Part shown: positions 7,997 to 15,604 of the stretch, piece by piece
Layout of the letters: every line of letters starts with the position of its first letter
How positions within the stretch are numbered: position 1 is the first letter of the stretch
Assembly: GCF_040822085.1 (NCBI RefSeq)
Contig: NZ_CP162006.1
Span: 62,001 to 126,000, forward strand
Direction of reading: 5' to 3'
DNA length: 64,000 bases
DNA from: Rhodoferax sp. WC2427
Lineage (GTDB): Bacteria; Pseudomonadota; Gammaproteobacteria; Burkholderiales; Burkholderiaceae_C
Translations under genes and position numbers: made by a program
The notes under the pieces: generated by a model
Database searches by the model: none
Told to the model about the DNA's origin: nothing
The model's input: the letters and a program-made list of their open reading frames with translations, nothing else

Positions 7997-9019
7997 TTAC
8001 TTCACAAAGTGCGGGCCGGGGCCCACCGATTCGCGCCACACGATCAGCGGGGCAAAGTCGCGCTGGACCGCCAGCTCCAGCCCGTAGCAGAGGTTGAGCA
8101 CATGGCGGCAGCTTTGCGCGCCCAGCTGGGCGATGGGGATGTGCACGGTGGTCAGCGGCGGGGCGGTGTAGGTGGCCACATCGGTGTCGTCGTAGCCCAC
8201 CACCGACACGTCCTGCGGCACCTTCAGCCCGGCCTGGGTGAAGCGCGAAATCGCCGCCATGGCCATCACGTCATTGGCGCAAAACACGGCGGTGAAGCTG
8301 CGGTCCTTGCGCTTGAGCAGGCGGGCGGCGGCAGCGTGGCCGCTGGCAAAGGTGAAGCCGCCGTCCATGCGGTGGGCAGATTTGACTTCGATGCCGTGCT
8401 GCCCCAGCGCGGCGTAAAAGCCCTGCATGCGCTGCGCGTTGTCGGGGGCGTCCAGCGCGCCCTGGATAGTGGCAATGGCGCGGTGGCCTTGCGACAGCAG
8501 CGCCCGCGCCGCCAGCCGCCCGCCGAGCTCGTGGTCGGCAAAAAAGGCCCGGTCACCCAGGGCCGGGCTCTGGCGGTTCAGCAGCACCACGCGCGGAAAG
8601 CGCGCCTGCAGCGTCTGCAGATCGGCCTCCAGCAGGTGGTTGCTGAACACCAGAATGCCGTCGCATTCGCGCTGCACCAAAAACTCCACGCCCTCCAGCG
8701 CCTGCTGGCGTGCATCGCCCTGGCCGCAGCCGCTGGCCACCACCATGTGGCGGCCCACGGCGCGCAGCTCGGCATCGATGGCGTTCAGGATCGGCGAGAT
8801 GAACGGCCCACCAAATTCGGGCACGTACACGCCCACCATGCCCAAGGTCTTGAGCGACAGCGCCCGCGCCACGTTGGACGGTCGAAAGTCCAGCGCCTGC
8901 ACCGCCGCCTGCACCCTGGCCACGGCGTCAGCCGACACCGCGCCCTTGCCCGACAGGGCCCGCGACGCGGTGCCCACGCCCACGCCCGCCAGCTTTGCAA
9001 CATCCTTGATGGTGGCCAT
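7997..9019 (-). CDS. LacI-family transcriptional regulator of the GH3/TIM-barrel operon
   Basis: 340 residues: LacI helix-turn-helix (TIKDVAKLAGVGVGTASRAL, 3-22) with hinge helix, then a periplasmic-binding-like effector domain (about 60-335). It heads the operon that runs to 1643 and its own promoter carries a perfect 18-bp palindrome (9040-9057) with the GGAACCGGTTCC core usual for LacI regulators, so autoregulation together with the whole operon is likely. The effector is presumably a sugar or glycoside from the pathway. Confidence 0.92.
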   Translation of the reverse strand: MATIKDVAKLAGVGVGTASRALSGKGAVSADAVARVQAAVQALDFRPSNVARALSLKTLGMVGVYVPEFGGPFISPILNAIDAELRAVGRHMVVASGCGQGDARQQALEGVEFLVQRECDGILVFSNHLLEADLQTLQARFPRVVLLNRQSPALGDRAFFADHELGGRLAARALLSQGHRAIATIQGALDAPDNAQRMQGFYAALGQHGIEVKSAHRMDGGFTFASGHAAAARLLKRKDRSFTAVFCANDVMAMAAISRFTQAGLKVPQDVSVVGYDDTDVATYTAPPLTTVHIPIAQLGAQSCRHVLNLCYGLELAVQRDFAPLIVWRESVGPGPHFVK

Positions 9020-9039
9020 CTATCCTGCATCCTTGCTTG

Positions 9040-9057
9040 TGTGGAACCGGTTCCACA
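9040..9057. promoter_or_regulatory. LacI-type operator, perfect 18-bp palindrome
   Basis: TGTGGAACCGGTTCCACA is a perfect inverted repeat with the central CG expected of LacI/PurR-family sites. It lies 21 bp before the start codon of the LacI gene. Confidence 0.85.
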
Positions 9058-9125
9058 ATGGATGCGCAATTTACCACCAGCGCCGGGGGGCCGTGCACTG
9101 CGGGAAACCCTAGGGGGCCGATTTT

Positions 9126-10016
9126 TTAAGCCGCTGCCCGCGCCTGGCTGCGCGCCGCCTCGGTGTGCCGCACCGGCGACAGGCCAAACAGGCGGCCATA
9201 TTCGCGGGTGAACTGGGGCACGCTCTCGTAGCCCACGGCAAAGGCGGCGCTGCTGGCGCTCGCGCCTTCCGCCAGCATCAGTCGGCGCGCCTCGACCAGG
9301 CGCAACTGCTTCTGGAATTGCAGCGGCGACAGCGAGGTCAGGCTGCGGAAATGCTGGTGGAAGGACGACGGGCTCATGCCCGCCACCGCCGCCAGCCGCT
9401 CCACCGGCAGGGTTTGCGCAAAGTCGGCCCGCAGCACGGCCACCGCCTTGGCCACCCGGGGCGCGTGGCCGCCCGGCCAGCCCAGGCGGCGGATGGCCGC
9501 GCCGTGCCGTCCGGCCAGCAGCCAGTAGTGCAGCTCGCGCACCACGGCCGCCTGCAGTACCGGCACGGCCGCCGGACGGTCCAGCAGGCGCAGCAACCGC
9601 AGGGCCGCATCGGCCACTTCGGCCTCGGTGGTGTCCACCCGCACGGGGGCATGGCGGCCCTCGGGTTCCGGGCCCATCTGCGCGGCCAGGTCGGCCACTA
9701 CCGCCAGGTCCAGCGCCAGCACCAGCGACAGGTAGGGCGCCGCGGCACTGGCCTGGGTGATCTGGTTGACGGTGGGCACGTCGGCGGTGATCAGCAGCGA
9801 GTCGCCCGCGCTGAACGCGAACGCCTGCGTGCCCGTGCTCACCTGCTTGCTGCCTTGCACCACCAGGCACAGCATGGGCTGCGCCACCGCGTGCATCAGC
9901 CCGCTGGGTTCGGTGGCGCGTGCGATGGCCAGACCGGGAACCGGCGTGGGGGACAGGCCGCTAGGGTGGGGGTGGGCTTCGGCGTAGCGGGCCACGGCGT
10001 TCAACAGGGTTGTCAT
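9126..10016 (-). CDS. AraC-family transcriptional regulator
   Basis: 296 residues. The N-terminal half (about 10-180) matches the AraC_N cupin-like domain (AVAQPMLCLVVQGSKQV, GDSLLITADVP). The C-terminal AraC domain holds two helix-turn-helices (LPVERLAAVAGMSPSSFHQHFR; SASSAAFAVGYESVPQFTREYGRLFG). Divergent from an SDR gene with 132 bp between starts, the standard AraC/oxidoreductase arrangement, so it probably activates that gene. Effector unknown. Confidence 0.9.
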   Translation of the reverse strand: MTTLLNAVARYAEAHPHPSGLSPTPVPGLAIARATEPSGLMHAVAQPMLCLVVQGSKQVSTGTQAFAFSAGDSLLITADVPTVNQITQASAAAPYLSLVLALDLAVVADLAAQMGPEPEGRHAPVRVDTTEAEVADAALRLLRLLDRPAAVPVLQAAVVRELHYWLLAGRHGAAIRRLGWPGGHAPRVAKAVAVLRADFAQTLPVERLAAVAGMSPSSFHQHFRSLTSLSPLQFQKQLRLVEARRLMLAEGASASSAAFAVGYESVPQFTREYGRLFGLSPVRHTEAARSQARAAA

Positions 10017-10148
10017 GGCCCGAGCCTACCCGGTTCCGGTGCAGTGCGGCCTGGTTTTGGAGAATCAGGCAAGCATCGCCGCGCAACAGGCAACCGTGCG
10101 CAGCCCCCATGCCAGACACTGCACAGGTCATTCCAAAGGAGCTTTACC

Positions 10149-10904
10149 ATGACCAAAATCACCCTCATCACCGGAGCCAGCCGCGGCCTGGGCCGCAACA
10201 CCGCCCTCAGCGTGGCCCGGCGCGGCGGCGATGTCATCGTCACCTACCATTCCCGCAGCGCCGACGCGCAGGCCGTGGTGGCCGAAGTGCAGGCACTGGG
10301 CCGCAAAGCCGTGGCGCTGCAACTCGACACCGGCGCGGTGGCTACTTTCCCGGCCTTTGCCGCGCAGCTGCGCAGCGCCCTGCACACCACCTGGCAGCGC
10401 GACAGCTTCGACCACCTGGTCAACAACGCGGGCCACGGCGAATTTGCCCCCTTTGCCAGCACCACCGAGGCGCAGTTTGACGGACTGGTCAACGTGCACC
10501 TCAAGGGCGTGTTCTTCCTCACGCAGGCCCTGCTGCCGCTGCTGGCCGATGGCGGGCGCATCGTCAACTTCTCCAGCGGGTTGACGCGCCTGAACTACCC
10601 CGGCTTTGCCGCCTACGCAGCCATGAAGGGCGCGGTCGAGGTGCTGACCGGCTACCTGGCCAAAGAGCTGGGCGCACGCGGCATTGCTGTCAACACCGTG
10701 GCCCCGGGTGCCATCGAGACCGACTTTGGCGGCGGTGCCGTGCGCGACAACGCCGCGATGAACCAGCACATCGCCCAGATCACCGCCCTGGGCCGGGTGG
10801 GCGTGCCCGACGACATCGGCCCCATGGTTGCCAGCCTGCTCAGTGAGGACAACCGCTGGGTCAACGCCCAGCGCATCGAGGTCTCGGGCGGGCAGGGAAT
10901 TTGA
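10149..10904 (+). CDS. Short-chain dehydrogenase/reductase, AraC-controlled
   Basis: 251 residues from ATG 10149, preceded by AAGGAG (10136-10141); a much longer upstream reading through the AraC gene is a shadow. Classical SDR: TGASRGLG (8-15), NNAG (92-95), S142/S143, Y156, K160. Overall FabG-like, with no clue to the substrate. Divergent from the AraC-family gene, which probably regulates it. Confidence 0.9.
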   Translation: MTKITLITGASRGLGRNTALSVARRGGDVIVTYHSRSADAQAVVAEVQALGRKAVALQLDTGAVATFPAFAAQLRSALHTTWQRDSFDHLVNNAGHGEFAPFASTTEAQFDGLVNVHLKGVFFLTQALLPLLADGGRIVNFSSGLTRLNYPGFAAYAAMKGAVEVLTGYLAKELGARGIAVNTVAPGAIETDFGGGAVRDNAAMNQHIAQITALGRVGVPDDIGPMVASLLSEDNRWVNAQRIEVSGGQGI

Positions 10905-11210
10905 CCCTGGCAGGACGTTTTGCTCTATTTTTTAAGTAAAAAAAGCATAGCTGCTTGCGCTCTCAAAATAAGCGCCAGCAGCCGTTTTGGCATCTGAAAT
11001 TGAGCCCCCATGGGGAGCATCGTGGGGGGCCGCCGTGCCGATACGGCCACGGGCGCGGCACCGGCGCTGGGCAAGCTTCAGCGGCAAAATACGCCGGATA
11101 GGCCTGGAATACATGCCGTTTGGCACCACCTTGCTGCTGGGGGCTGCTCTGAACGCAGTCTCCGTCGCGGCCCCGTTCGCCTTCCTCCGTATACCTAGCC
11201 CCCCACACCG
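10905..11210. other. Intergenic region between SDR and DUF2062 genes
   Basis: 306 bp without a convincing gene. It holds dispersed-element copy 3 (10921-10988); after that I see only ordinary G/C-rich DNA and the leader of the DUF2062 gene. Short frames on both strands here have no ribosome site or family resemblance. Confidence 0.6.
10921..10988. repeat. Dispersed palindromic intergenic element, copy 3
   Basis: Contains AGCATAGCTGCTTGCGCTCTC and, after a short AT gap, AAGCGCCAGCAGC as the pairing arm. Located 17 bp after the SDR stop codon. Confidence 0.75.
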
Positions 11211-11765
11211 ATGCTCAGCTACTCCCAAAGATTACGCCACTGGCTGCGCGGCCTGGAGCCCAAGGTGCTGGCCCATTTGCACGGCCCCCTGCTGGAGCGG
11301 GCCCGGCCCTGGCTGGACCGGCACGACGTGTTCGACTTCAACCGCCGTCCGCTGGCCGTGGGTGTGGCGATCGGCATGTTTTGCGGCCTGATCCCCGGCC
11401 CGCTGCAGGTGCCTTCCACCTTTGTGCTGTGCGCCTGGCTGCGCGGCAACGCGATTGCGGGCGCGCTGGCCACCTGCTACACCAACCCGCTGACCATCGT
11501 GCCGCTGTACGTGCTGGCCTTCCAGCTCGGGCAGTGGGTGTTGCCCGGCACCTATGTGTTGCCGCCGCTGCCCAGCATGGACGCCGACTGGATGCAGGGC
11601 ATGCTGGACTGGGCACGGGCCATGGGCTGGCCCTTGCTGGTCGGCCTGCCGCTGATGGGCGCCACCTTCTCCGCCATCGCCTACGGGGCGCTGCAGGCCC
11701 TGTGGCTGACCCCGGCCATCAAACGCGCCTGGCAGCTGGCCATGCGGGCGCGGCGGCGCAAATAG
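11211..11765 (+). CDS. DUF2062 membrane protein
   Basis: 184 residues. The DUF2062 core is clear: VAIGMFCGLIPGPLQVPSTF, then NAIAGALATCYTNPLTIVPLY, with hydrophobic segments at about 48-66, 77-108 and 142-170. A basic tail (MRARRRK) is likely cytoplasmic. DUF2062 proteins are small inner-membrane proteins of unknown role, sometimes linked to cell-envelope polysaccharide functions. It stands alone here, before an oppositely regulated HipA gene. Confidence 0.88.
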   Translation: MLSYSQRLRHWLRGLEPKVLAHLHGPLLERARPWLDRHDVFDFNRRPLAVGVAIGMFCGLIPGPLQVPSTFVLCAWLRGNAIAGALATCYTNPLTIVPLYVLAFQLGQWVLPGTYVLPPLPSMDADWMQGMLDWARAMGWPLLVGLPLMGATFSAIAYGALQALWLTPAIKRAWQLAMRARRRK

Positions 11766-11805
11766 ACGCACGCTAAAGTATCTATTCATAAATTTGGTTA
11801 ACCCA

Positions 11806-11856
11806 TTGAATATATTGAGAATATTTTATAATTTATCTATTCATCCATAGATAAAT
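11806..11856 (+). promoter_or_regulatory. Promoter and operator of the HTH-HipA gene
   Basis: A -10 TATAAT (11827-11832) and a possible -35 TTGAAT (11806-11811, short 15-bp spacer) are followed by a perfect inverted repeat, ATTTATCTAT (11831-11840) and ATAGATAAAT (11847-11856), ending 2 bp before the start codon. A protein bound there would block both transcription and translation, so autoregulation by the fused HTH domain is likely. The region is strikingly AT-rich against the local background. Confidence 0.7.
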
Positions 11857-11858
11857 CC

Positions 11859-13187
11859 ATGGCCACCCTCGCCCCCCAGATCCTGCAAACGCTGCGCCAG
11901 CGCGGCGGTGTCGCCACGGCGGCCGAACTGCAAGCCACCCTGGGCGTGAGCCAGCCCACGGTATCGCGGGCACTGGCGCCACTGCTGCAGTCCGGCCAGG
12001 TGCACAAGGTGGGTGCGGCGCGTTCGCAGCGCTACGTGCTGCCGCGCACGGTACGCGGCGTGGGCAGCAGCATCCCGGTGGTGCGCATCGACGCCAACGG
12101 CCAGCCCAGCCCATTTGCGCGCCTCACGCCGCTGGCCAGTGGCGCCGTGTGGGTGGACGAGGCCGATGGCCTGAGCAAACGCTTTGACGGCCTGCCCTGG
12201 TTTCTGGACGACATGCGCCCGCAAGGCTTCATGGGCCGCACCTTTGCGCATGCCCACCCCGAGCTGCAGCTGCTGCCCGACCCGCGCTTCTGGAGCGACG
12301 ACGACGTGCTGCGCGCCCTGGCCCTGTGCGGCGACGACCTGCCCGGCAACCTGGTGGTGGGCGAGGCCGCGTTCCAACGCTTCCACACCCTGCCCGGGCG
12401 TGCGTCCCAGGCCGCATCGCCCGCCGACTACCCGGCCCTGGCCGAACAGGCCATGCAGGGCACGCTGTCGGGCTCGTCCGCAGGCGGCGAACAGCCCAAG
12501 TTCTGCACGCGCACCGCGGGTCGCCACGTGATCGTCAAGTTCTCACCCGCAGGCGACGCCCCCACCGACCAGCGCACCCGCGACCTGCTGGTCTGCGAGC
12601 ACCTGGCGCTGCAAACCCTGGCCCAGGCCGGTGTGCCCGCGGCCAAGACGCAGATCTTTACCGGCGCAGGCCGGGTGTTTCTGGAAGCCGAGCGCTTCGA
12701 CCGCACCGCAAAAGGCCCGAATAATCAACACGGCCAGGGCCGCATCGGCATGGTCTCGCTGATGGTCTACGACGCGGAATACGTGGGCGCCATGGACAAC
12801 TGGGCCTTCACTGCCGAGCGCATGCAGGCCCGCGGCCTGCTCACCCCCGCCGACGCCCAGCACCTGCGCTTTCTGGAAGCCTTCGGCGTGCTCATCGCCA
12901 ACACCGACCGGCACTACGGCAACATCTCGCTGCTGCTGGACGACGACGACTGGGCCCTCTCGCCCACCTACGACATGCTGCCCATGCTCTACGCCCCGGT
13001 GGGCGGCGAGCTGGTGGCGCGGGATTTTGCAGCAGGCCGGTTGCAGCCCACCACGGCCACGCTGCCGGAGTGGGACCGGGCGAAAAAACTGGCGGCAGTG
13101 TTCTGGGCGGCGGCAGCAGGCGATGCCCGCATCTCGGACGGGTTCCGGGCGGTTGCGGCGGGGAATTTGAAGGAAATCGGGGGCTAG
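11859..13187 (+). CDS. HTH-HipA fusion protein (YjjJ-like HipA-family kinase)
   Basis: 442 residues. An N-terminal winged HTH (about 18-60, AELQATLGVSQPTVSRAL) is fused to a HipA kinase domain. Kinase features: SSAGGEQPKF (206-215), VIVKFSP with K227, the catalytic loop NTDRHYGN (348-355) and the YDMLP metal motif with D372. In E. coli HipAB the HTH is a separate antitoxin, HipB; here no hipB gene adjoins and the HTH is in cis, as in YjjJ. HipA proteins phosphorylate translation targets such as glutamyl-tRNA synthetase, but the YjjJ-type target is unsettled. A paralogue lies at 60797-62101. Confidence 0.88.
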   Translation: MATLAPQILQTLRQRGGVATAAELQATLGVSQPTVSRALAPLLQSGQVHKVGAARSQRYVLPRTVRGVGSSIPVVRIDANGQPSPFARLTPLASGAVWVDEADGLSKRFDGLPWFLDDMRPQGFMGRTFAHAHPELQLLPDPRFWSDDDVLRALALCGDDLPGNLVVGEAAFQRFHTLPGRASQAASPADYPALAEQAMQGTLSGSSAGGEQPKFCTRTAGRHVIVKFSPAGDAPTDQRTRDLLVCEHLALQTLAQAGVPAAKTQIFTGAGRVFLEAERFDRTAKGPNNQHGQGRIGMVSLMVYDAEYVGAMDNWAFTAERMQARGLLTPADAQHLRFLEAFGVLIANTDRHYGNISLLLDDDDWALSPTYDMLPMLYAPVGGELVARDFAAGRLQPTTATLPEWDRAKKLAAVFWAAAAGDARISDGFRAVAAGNLKEIGG

Positions 13188-13228
13188 CGCTTATGGAGTG
13201 GGCGTGAGCAGCTACGGTTTAGGTAGCA
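13183..13228. repeat. Dispersed palindromic intergenic element, copy 4
   Basis: GGGGGCTAGCGCTTATGGAG then GCGTGAGCAGCTACGG. The TAG inside the element is the stop codon of the HTH-HipA gene (13185-13187), so the element supplies the gene end. Confidence 0.75.
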
Positions 13229-13301
13229 CTCCGCACCCAGCTTTTGGTACCGGGTGGCAGCGGCGGCGGCGGTGTCGGCCCAGCGCGCCAACAACCAGAC
13301 G

Positions 13302-13326
13302 AAAAAAAGCCCCGCTTGGCGGGGCT
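13302..13326 (-). terminator. Rho-independent terminator of the PEP-CTERM lectin gene
   Basis: On the minus strand an 8-bp stem AGCCCCGC/GCGGGGCT with a 3-nt loop is followed by seven T residues. It starts 20 bp past the stop of the lectin gene. Confidence 0.9.
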
Positions 13327-13345
13327 CTTCAAAGGAAACAAGGGT

Positions 13346-13864
13346 TTAAATCTTGCGGCGGCGGGCAGCGGCCAAGCCAGCCAGTGCCAAACCTACTAAG
13401 GCCAATGAGCTAGGTTCAGGCACTTCTTGCTTCACCTCAACAATGCCAGCAATACTCATGTCCCAGAGATCGTTCCAAGCACCGTTAGGGTATGCATTCA
13501 GATTGACATAGTCTTCACCACCTACTCCAGAATTATTCGGCTCGGCCGGCGCCCAGTTCGTGTAGGTCACAGCTTCGCCGCTTGCCCAAGCCCATGTACC
13601 TTCAACGGCCGCATCGTTCAAGCCAATCCAATACAAAGGAAGGTTCCCCAACACTCCCCCAAACACTCCCATGATTGCTGCCTGCTCTTCAGCACTGTTG
13701 ATGGTCACCAGATGACCGCCCATGGTGACTGCCTCGGCTTCAGCTTCATTCCAGTGAAGCGCGCCGGTGACGTAGTAGTCGCTACCTCCCCAAGAAAAAG
13801 CTGGAGTGGCTTGGGCCGTTGCTGATAGCACCAAGGTGAACAGCAAGGCAAATAATTTTTTCAC
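13346..13864 (-). CDS. Secreted C-type lectin-domain protein with PEP-CTERM sorting signal
   Basis: 172 residues. Signal peptide 1-19 (MKKLFALLFTLVLSATAQA). C-type lectin domain about 28-145 with WIGLND (79-84), the calcium/mannose-type EPN motif (108-110) and WND (130-132). C-terminal sorting signal: VPEP (148-151), hydrophobic helix 153-165, then RRRK. PEP-CTERM proteins are exported, then cut and anchored or released by an exosortase; no exosortase gene is in the window. Base composition is lower in GC than its neighbours, which hints at a different origin. Probably an extracellular or surface glycan-binding protein. Confidence 0.9.
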   Translation of the reverse strand: MKKLFALLFTLVLSATAQATPAFSWGGSDYYVTGALHWNEAEAEAVTMGGHLVTINSAEEQAAIMGVFGGVLGNLPLYWIGLNDAAVEGTWAWASGEAVTYTNWAPAEPNNSGVGGEDYVNLNAYPNGAWNDLWDMSIAGIVEVKQEVPEPSSLALVGLALAGLAAARRRKI

Positions 13865-14045
13865 AGTTTCTTTCGGTTTACAGCAAAAAATGTTGCTGTT
13901 TGTTACTTACATCTGTAAGCAAGTTACAGGTTGAAATCGGAATATACATATAAATCATAGGGTTATAGAGTAGCCCAAGAGATGCGGGCGAGAAAGTGTA
14001 AAGAATGCCGACGCAGCCGTCCCAGGTTAAAACAGCTGGTCTGGT
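13865..14045. promoter_or_regulatory. AT-rich upstream region of the lectin gene
   Basis: 181 bp, locally AT-rich, between the lectin gene and a decayed coding remnant. It contains overlapping inverted repeats around 13908-13928 (CTTACATCTGTAAG and TGTAAGCAAGTTACA) in promoter position for the lectin gene. No coding region is evident. Confidence 0.5.
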
Positions 14046-14322
14046 TCTGCCCAGGCCGACCGCGACGGCAACCTCAACGTCAGCAAGTTCAGCCTCAAAC
14101 GGCGGGGCACCTTCACCGCCAGGCGGCTGTCGCTGCAGACGCACTGCGGGCGTACACCTGTTCCGCGACATCCTGGCGCGGATGGAGCAGCCCCCAAAGC
14201 TGATCGACGCGCGCATTTTTGCCGGTGCCTCCATGGCGCTGCGCGAGACCCCGATGGCCGCGCGCCACCTGGTGCCCGCGCTGTTTGAAAATGCGGCGCA
14301 GGCCTTGGCGGGGCATGGCTAA
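14046..14322 (+). pseudogene. Decayed acyl-CoA:acetate CoA-transferase remnant
   Basis: Two frames together recall the C-terminal half of YdiF/propionate CoA-transferase-type enzymes. Frame of 14058 gives ADRDGNLNVSKF and then GTFTA. A second frame further on gives FRDILARMEQPP and LIDARIFAG before a stop at 14320-14322. In intact relatives these blocks are much further apart, so internal deletions and a frameshift have occurred. No start codon with a ribosome site precedes it. Assignment is from memory of family motifs. Confidence 0.55.
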
Positions 14323-14370
14323 AAGACCTTCAAAGTTTTTTAAGGGTTTTAGTAGGTTTGCGCCCATCCC

Positions 14371-14400
14371 ATGGGCGGGAGCAGCTACTTTTTAGATAGC
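14371..14400. repeat. Dispersed palindromic intergenic element, copy 5 (partial)
   Basis: Only the right half is preserved: CCCATGGGCGGGAGCAGCTA followed by TTTTTAGATAG. Confidence 0.55.
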
Positions 14401-14411
14401 AGACACGCCGC

Positions 14412-15446
14412 TTATTTTCTGGGCGCTTTGGCCGCCCGCTTGCACACCGCCGTCGATGCCCGCACCACCAGCTCGGTGGGCAAGCTCACCTGTTGGGTCG
14501 CCACGTCCAGCCCGGCTATCAGCGCCAGCAGGGTGTTGGCAGCGGCGCGGCCCATTTCATTGATGGGTTGGCGCACGGTGGTCAGGCCGGGGTGGACCAG
14601 GGAGGCGGCTTCCAGGTCGTCAAAGCCTACCACCGAGATGTCTTGCGGCACCCGCAGGCCGGCGGTTTGCAGCACCGACATGGCGCCGAAGGCGCTGAGG
14701 TCGTTGGCGGCAAACAGGGCGGTGGGGCGCACGGCCAGCGCCAGCAACTGCTGCGCGGCCGTGCGGCCACTGCCCAGCGAGTAATCGCCCGGCAGCACCA
14801 GGGCCGGGTCGCGCTCCAGCCCGAGGATGGCGACCGCGTCGTCATAGGCGCGGTGCCGGTCGCGGGCCGAGTTCATGCGCTCGTCGCCGGTGATGAAGGC
14901 GATGCGCCGGTGGCCCAGCTCGGCCAGGTGCTGCATGGCGCTGCGCGCACCGCCGTAGCTGTCGGCGGCGATGGACGGGAATTCGGCGTGCGCGGTGTGC
15001 TGGTCGATGGTGACCACCGGTAGCTGGGCCGCGCTCAGCGATTCCACAAAACCAAACTGGTAGGGCAGGATGGCAATTACGCCATCGGTGAACTGCTGCA
15101 GCAATTGCAGCACGTTGTCGGTGGGCCGCTGGGCCCGGTCCAGCAGCGAGTAGATCAGCACCTCGTTGCCCGCTGCGGCCACGGCCTGCACCGCGCCCGA
15201 AACCAGCGAACTGGTGAAGGCATTGCCCAGGTCCGAAGCCAGCAAACCAATCACCCGGCTGCGCCCGCCAGAGAGCTTTTGCGCGCTGCGGTTGGCCACG
15301 TAGCCCATGTTCTGGGCCAGCTTGAGGATGGCGTCGCGGGTGCTGCGCGAGACACCGGGCTGGTCGTTCATCGCGCGCGATGCCGTCATGGTGGACACCC
15401 CCGCGGCGGTGGCGATCTCGGCCAGGGTCGGTGTGGTTTTGAGCAT
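14412..15446 (-). CDS. LacI-family regulator of the thu-like operon
   Basis: 344 residues from ATG 15446 (a GTG at 15470 is an alternative; neither has a clear ribosome site). LacI HTH (TLAEIATAAGVSTMTASRAM) begins about residue 7, followed by the hinge and a sugar-binding-like effector domain (about 60-325; GYVANRSAQKL, VVGFDD). Divergent from the ABC/GH3/ThuAB operon, with tandem TTAACGTTA boxes in between, so it probably represses that operon until a glycoside binds. Functional counterpart of ThuR in rhizobial thu loci by position. Confidence 0.9.
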   Translation of the reverse strand: MLKTTPTLAEIATAAGVSTMTASRAMNDQPGVSRSTRDAILKLAQNMGYVANRSAQKLSGGRSRVIGLLASDLGNAFTSSLVSGAVQAVAAAGNEVLIYSLLDRAQRPTDNVLQLLQQFTDGVIAILPYQFGFVESLSAAQLPVVTIDQHTAHAEFPSIAADSYGGARSAMQHLAELGHRRIAFITGDERMNSARDRHRAYDDAVAILGLERDPALVLPGDYSLGSGRTAAQQLLALAVRPTALFAANDLSAFGAMSVLQTAGLRVPQDISVVGFDDLEAASLVHPGLTTVRQPINEMGRAAANTLLALIAGLDVATQQVSLPTELVVRASTAVCKRAAKAPRK

Positions 15447-15535
15447 GGAGGGCAGGGGCGGGCGGGTCACGGCAGGGTAAGAGGTGGCCCGATTATCAAC
15501 CGCACAACCCTAGGGTTTAGCCTGATTTTTAATTT

Positions 15536-15557
15536 TTAACGTTAGCGTTAACGTTAC
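15536..15557. promoter_or_regulatory. Tandem LacI-type operator boxes
   Basis: TTAACGTTA occurs at 15536-15544 and 15548-15556, each containing the palindrome TAACGTTA with a central CG, phased 12 bp apart. It lies between the divergent LacI gene and the importer operon, 48 bp before the binding-protein start. Confidence 0.7.
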
Positions 15558-15604
15558 GGCTCTCAACACAAGAACCATCCCCCTTTCCAACGAGGAGACA
15601 CACC

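Noticed and set aside
13982..14322. A small intact gene at 14005-14322.
   Set aside because: The N-terminal part has no ribosome site or resemblance, while known CoA-transferase motifs are split over two frames, which fits a pseudogene.
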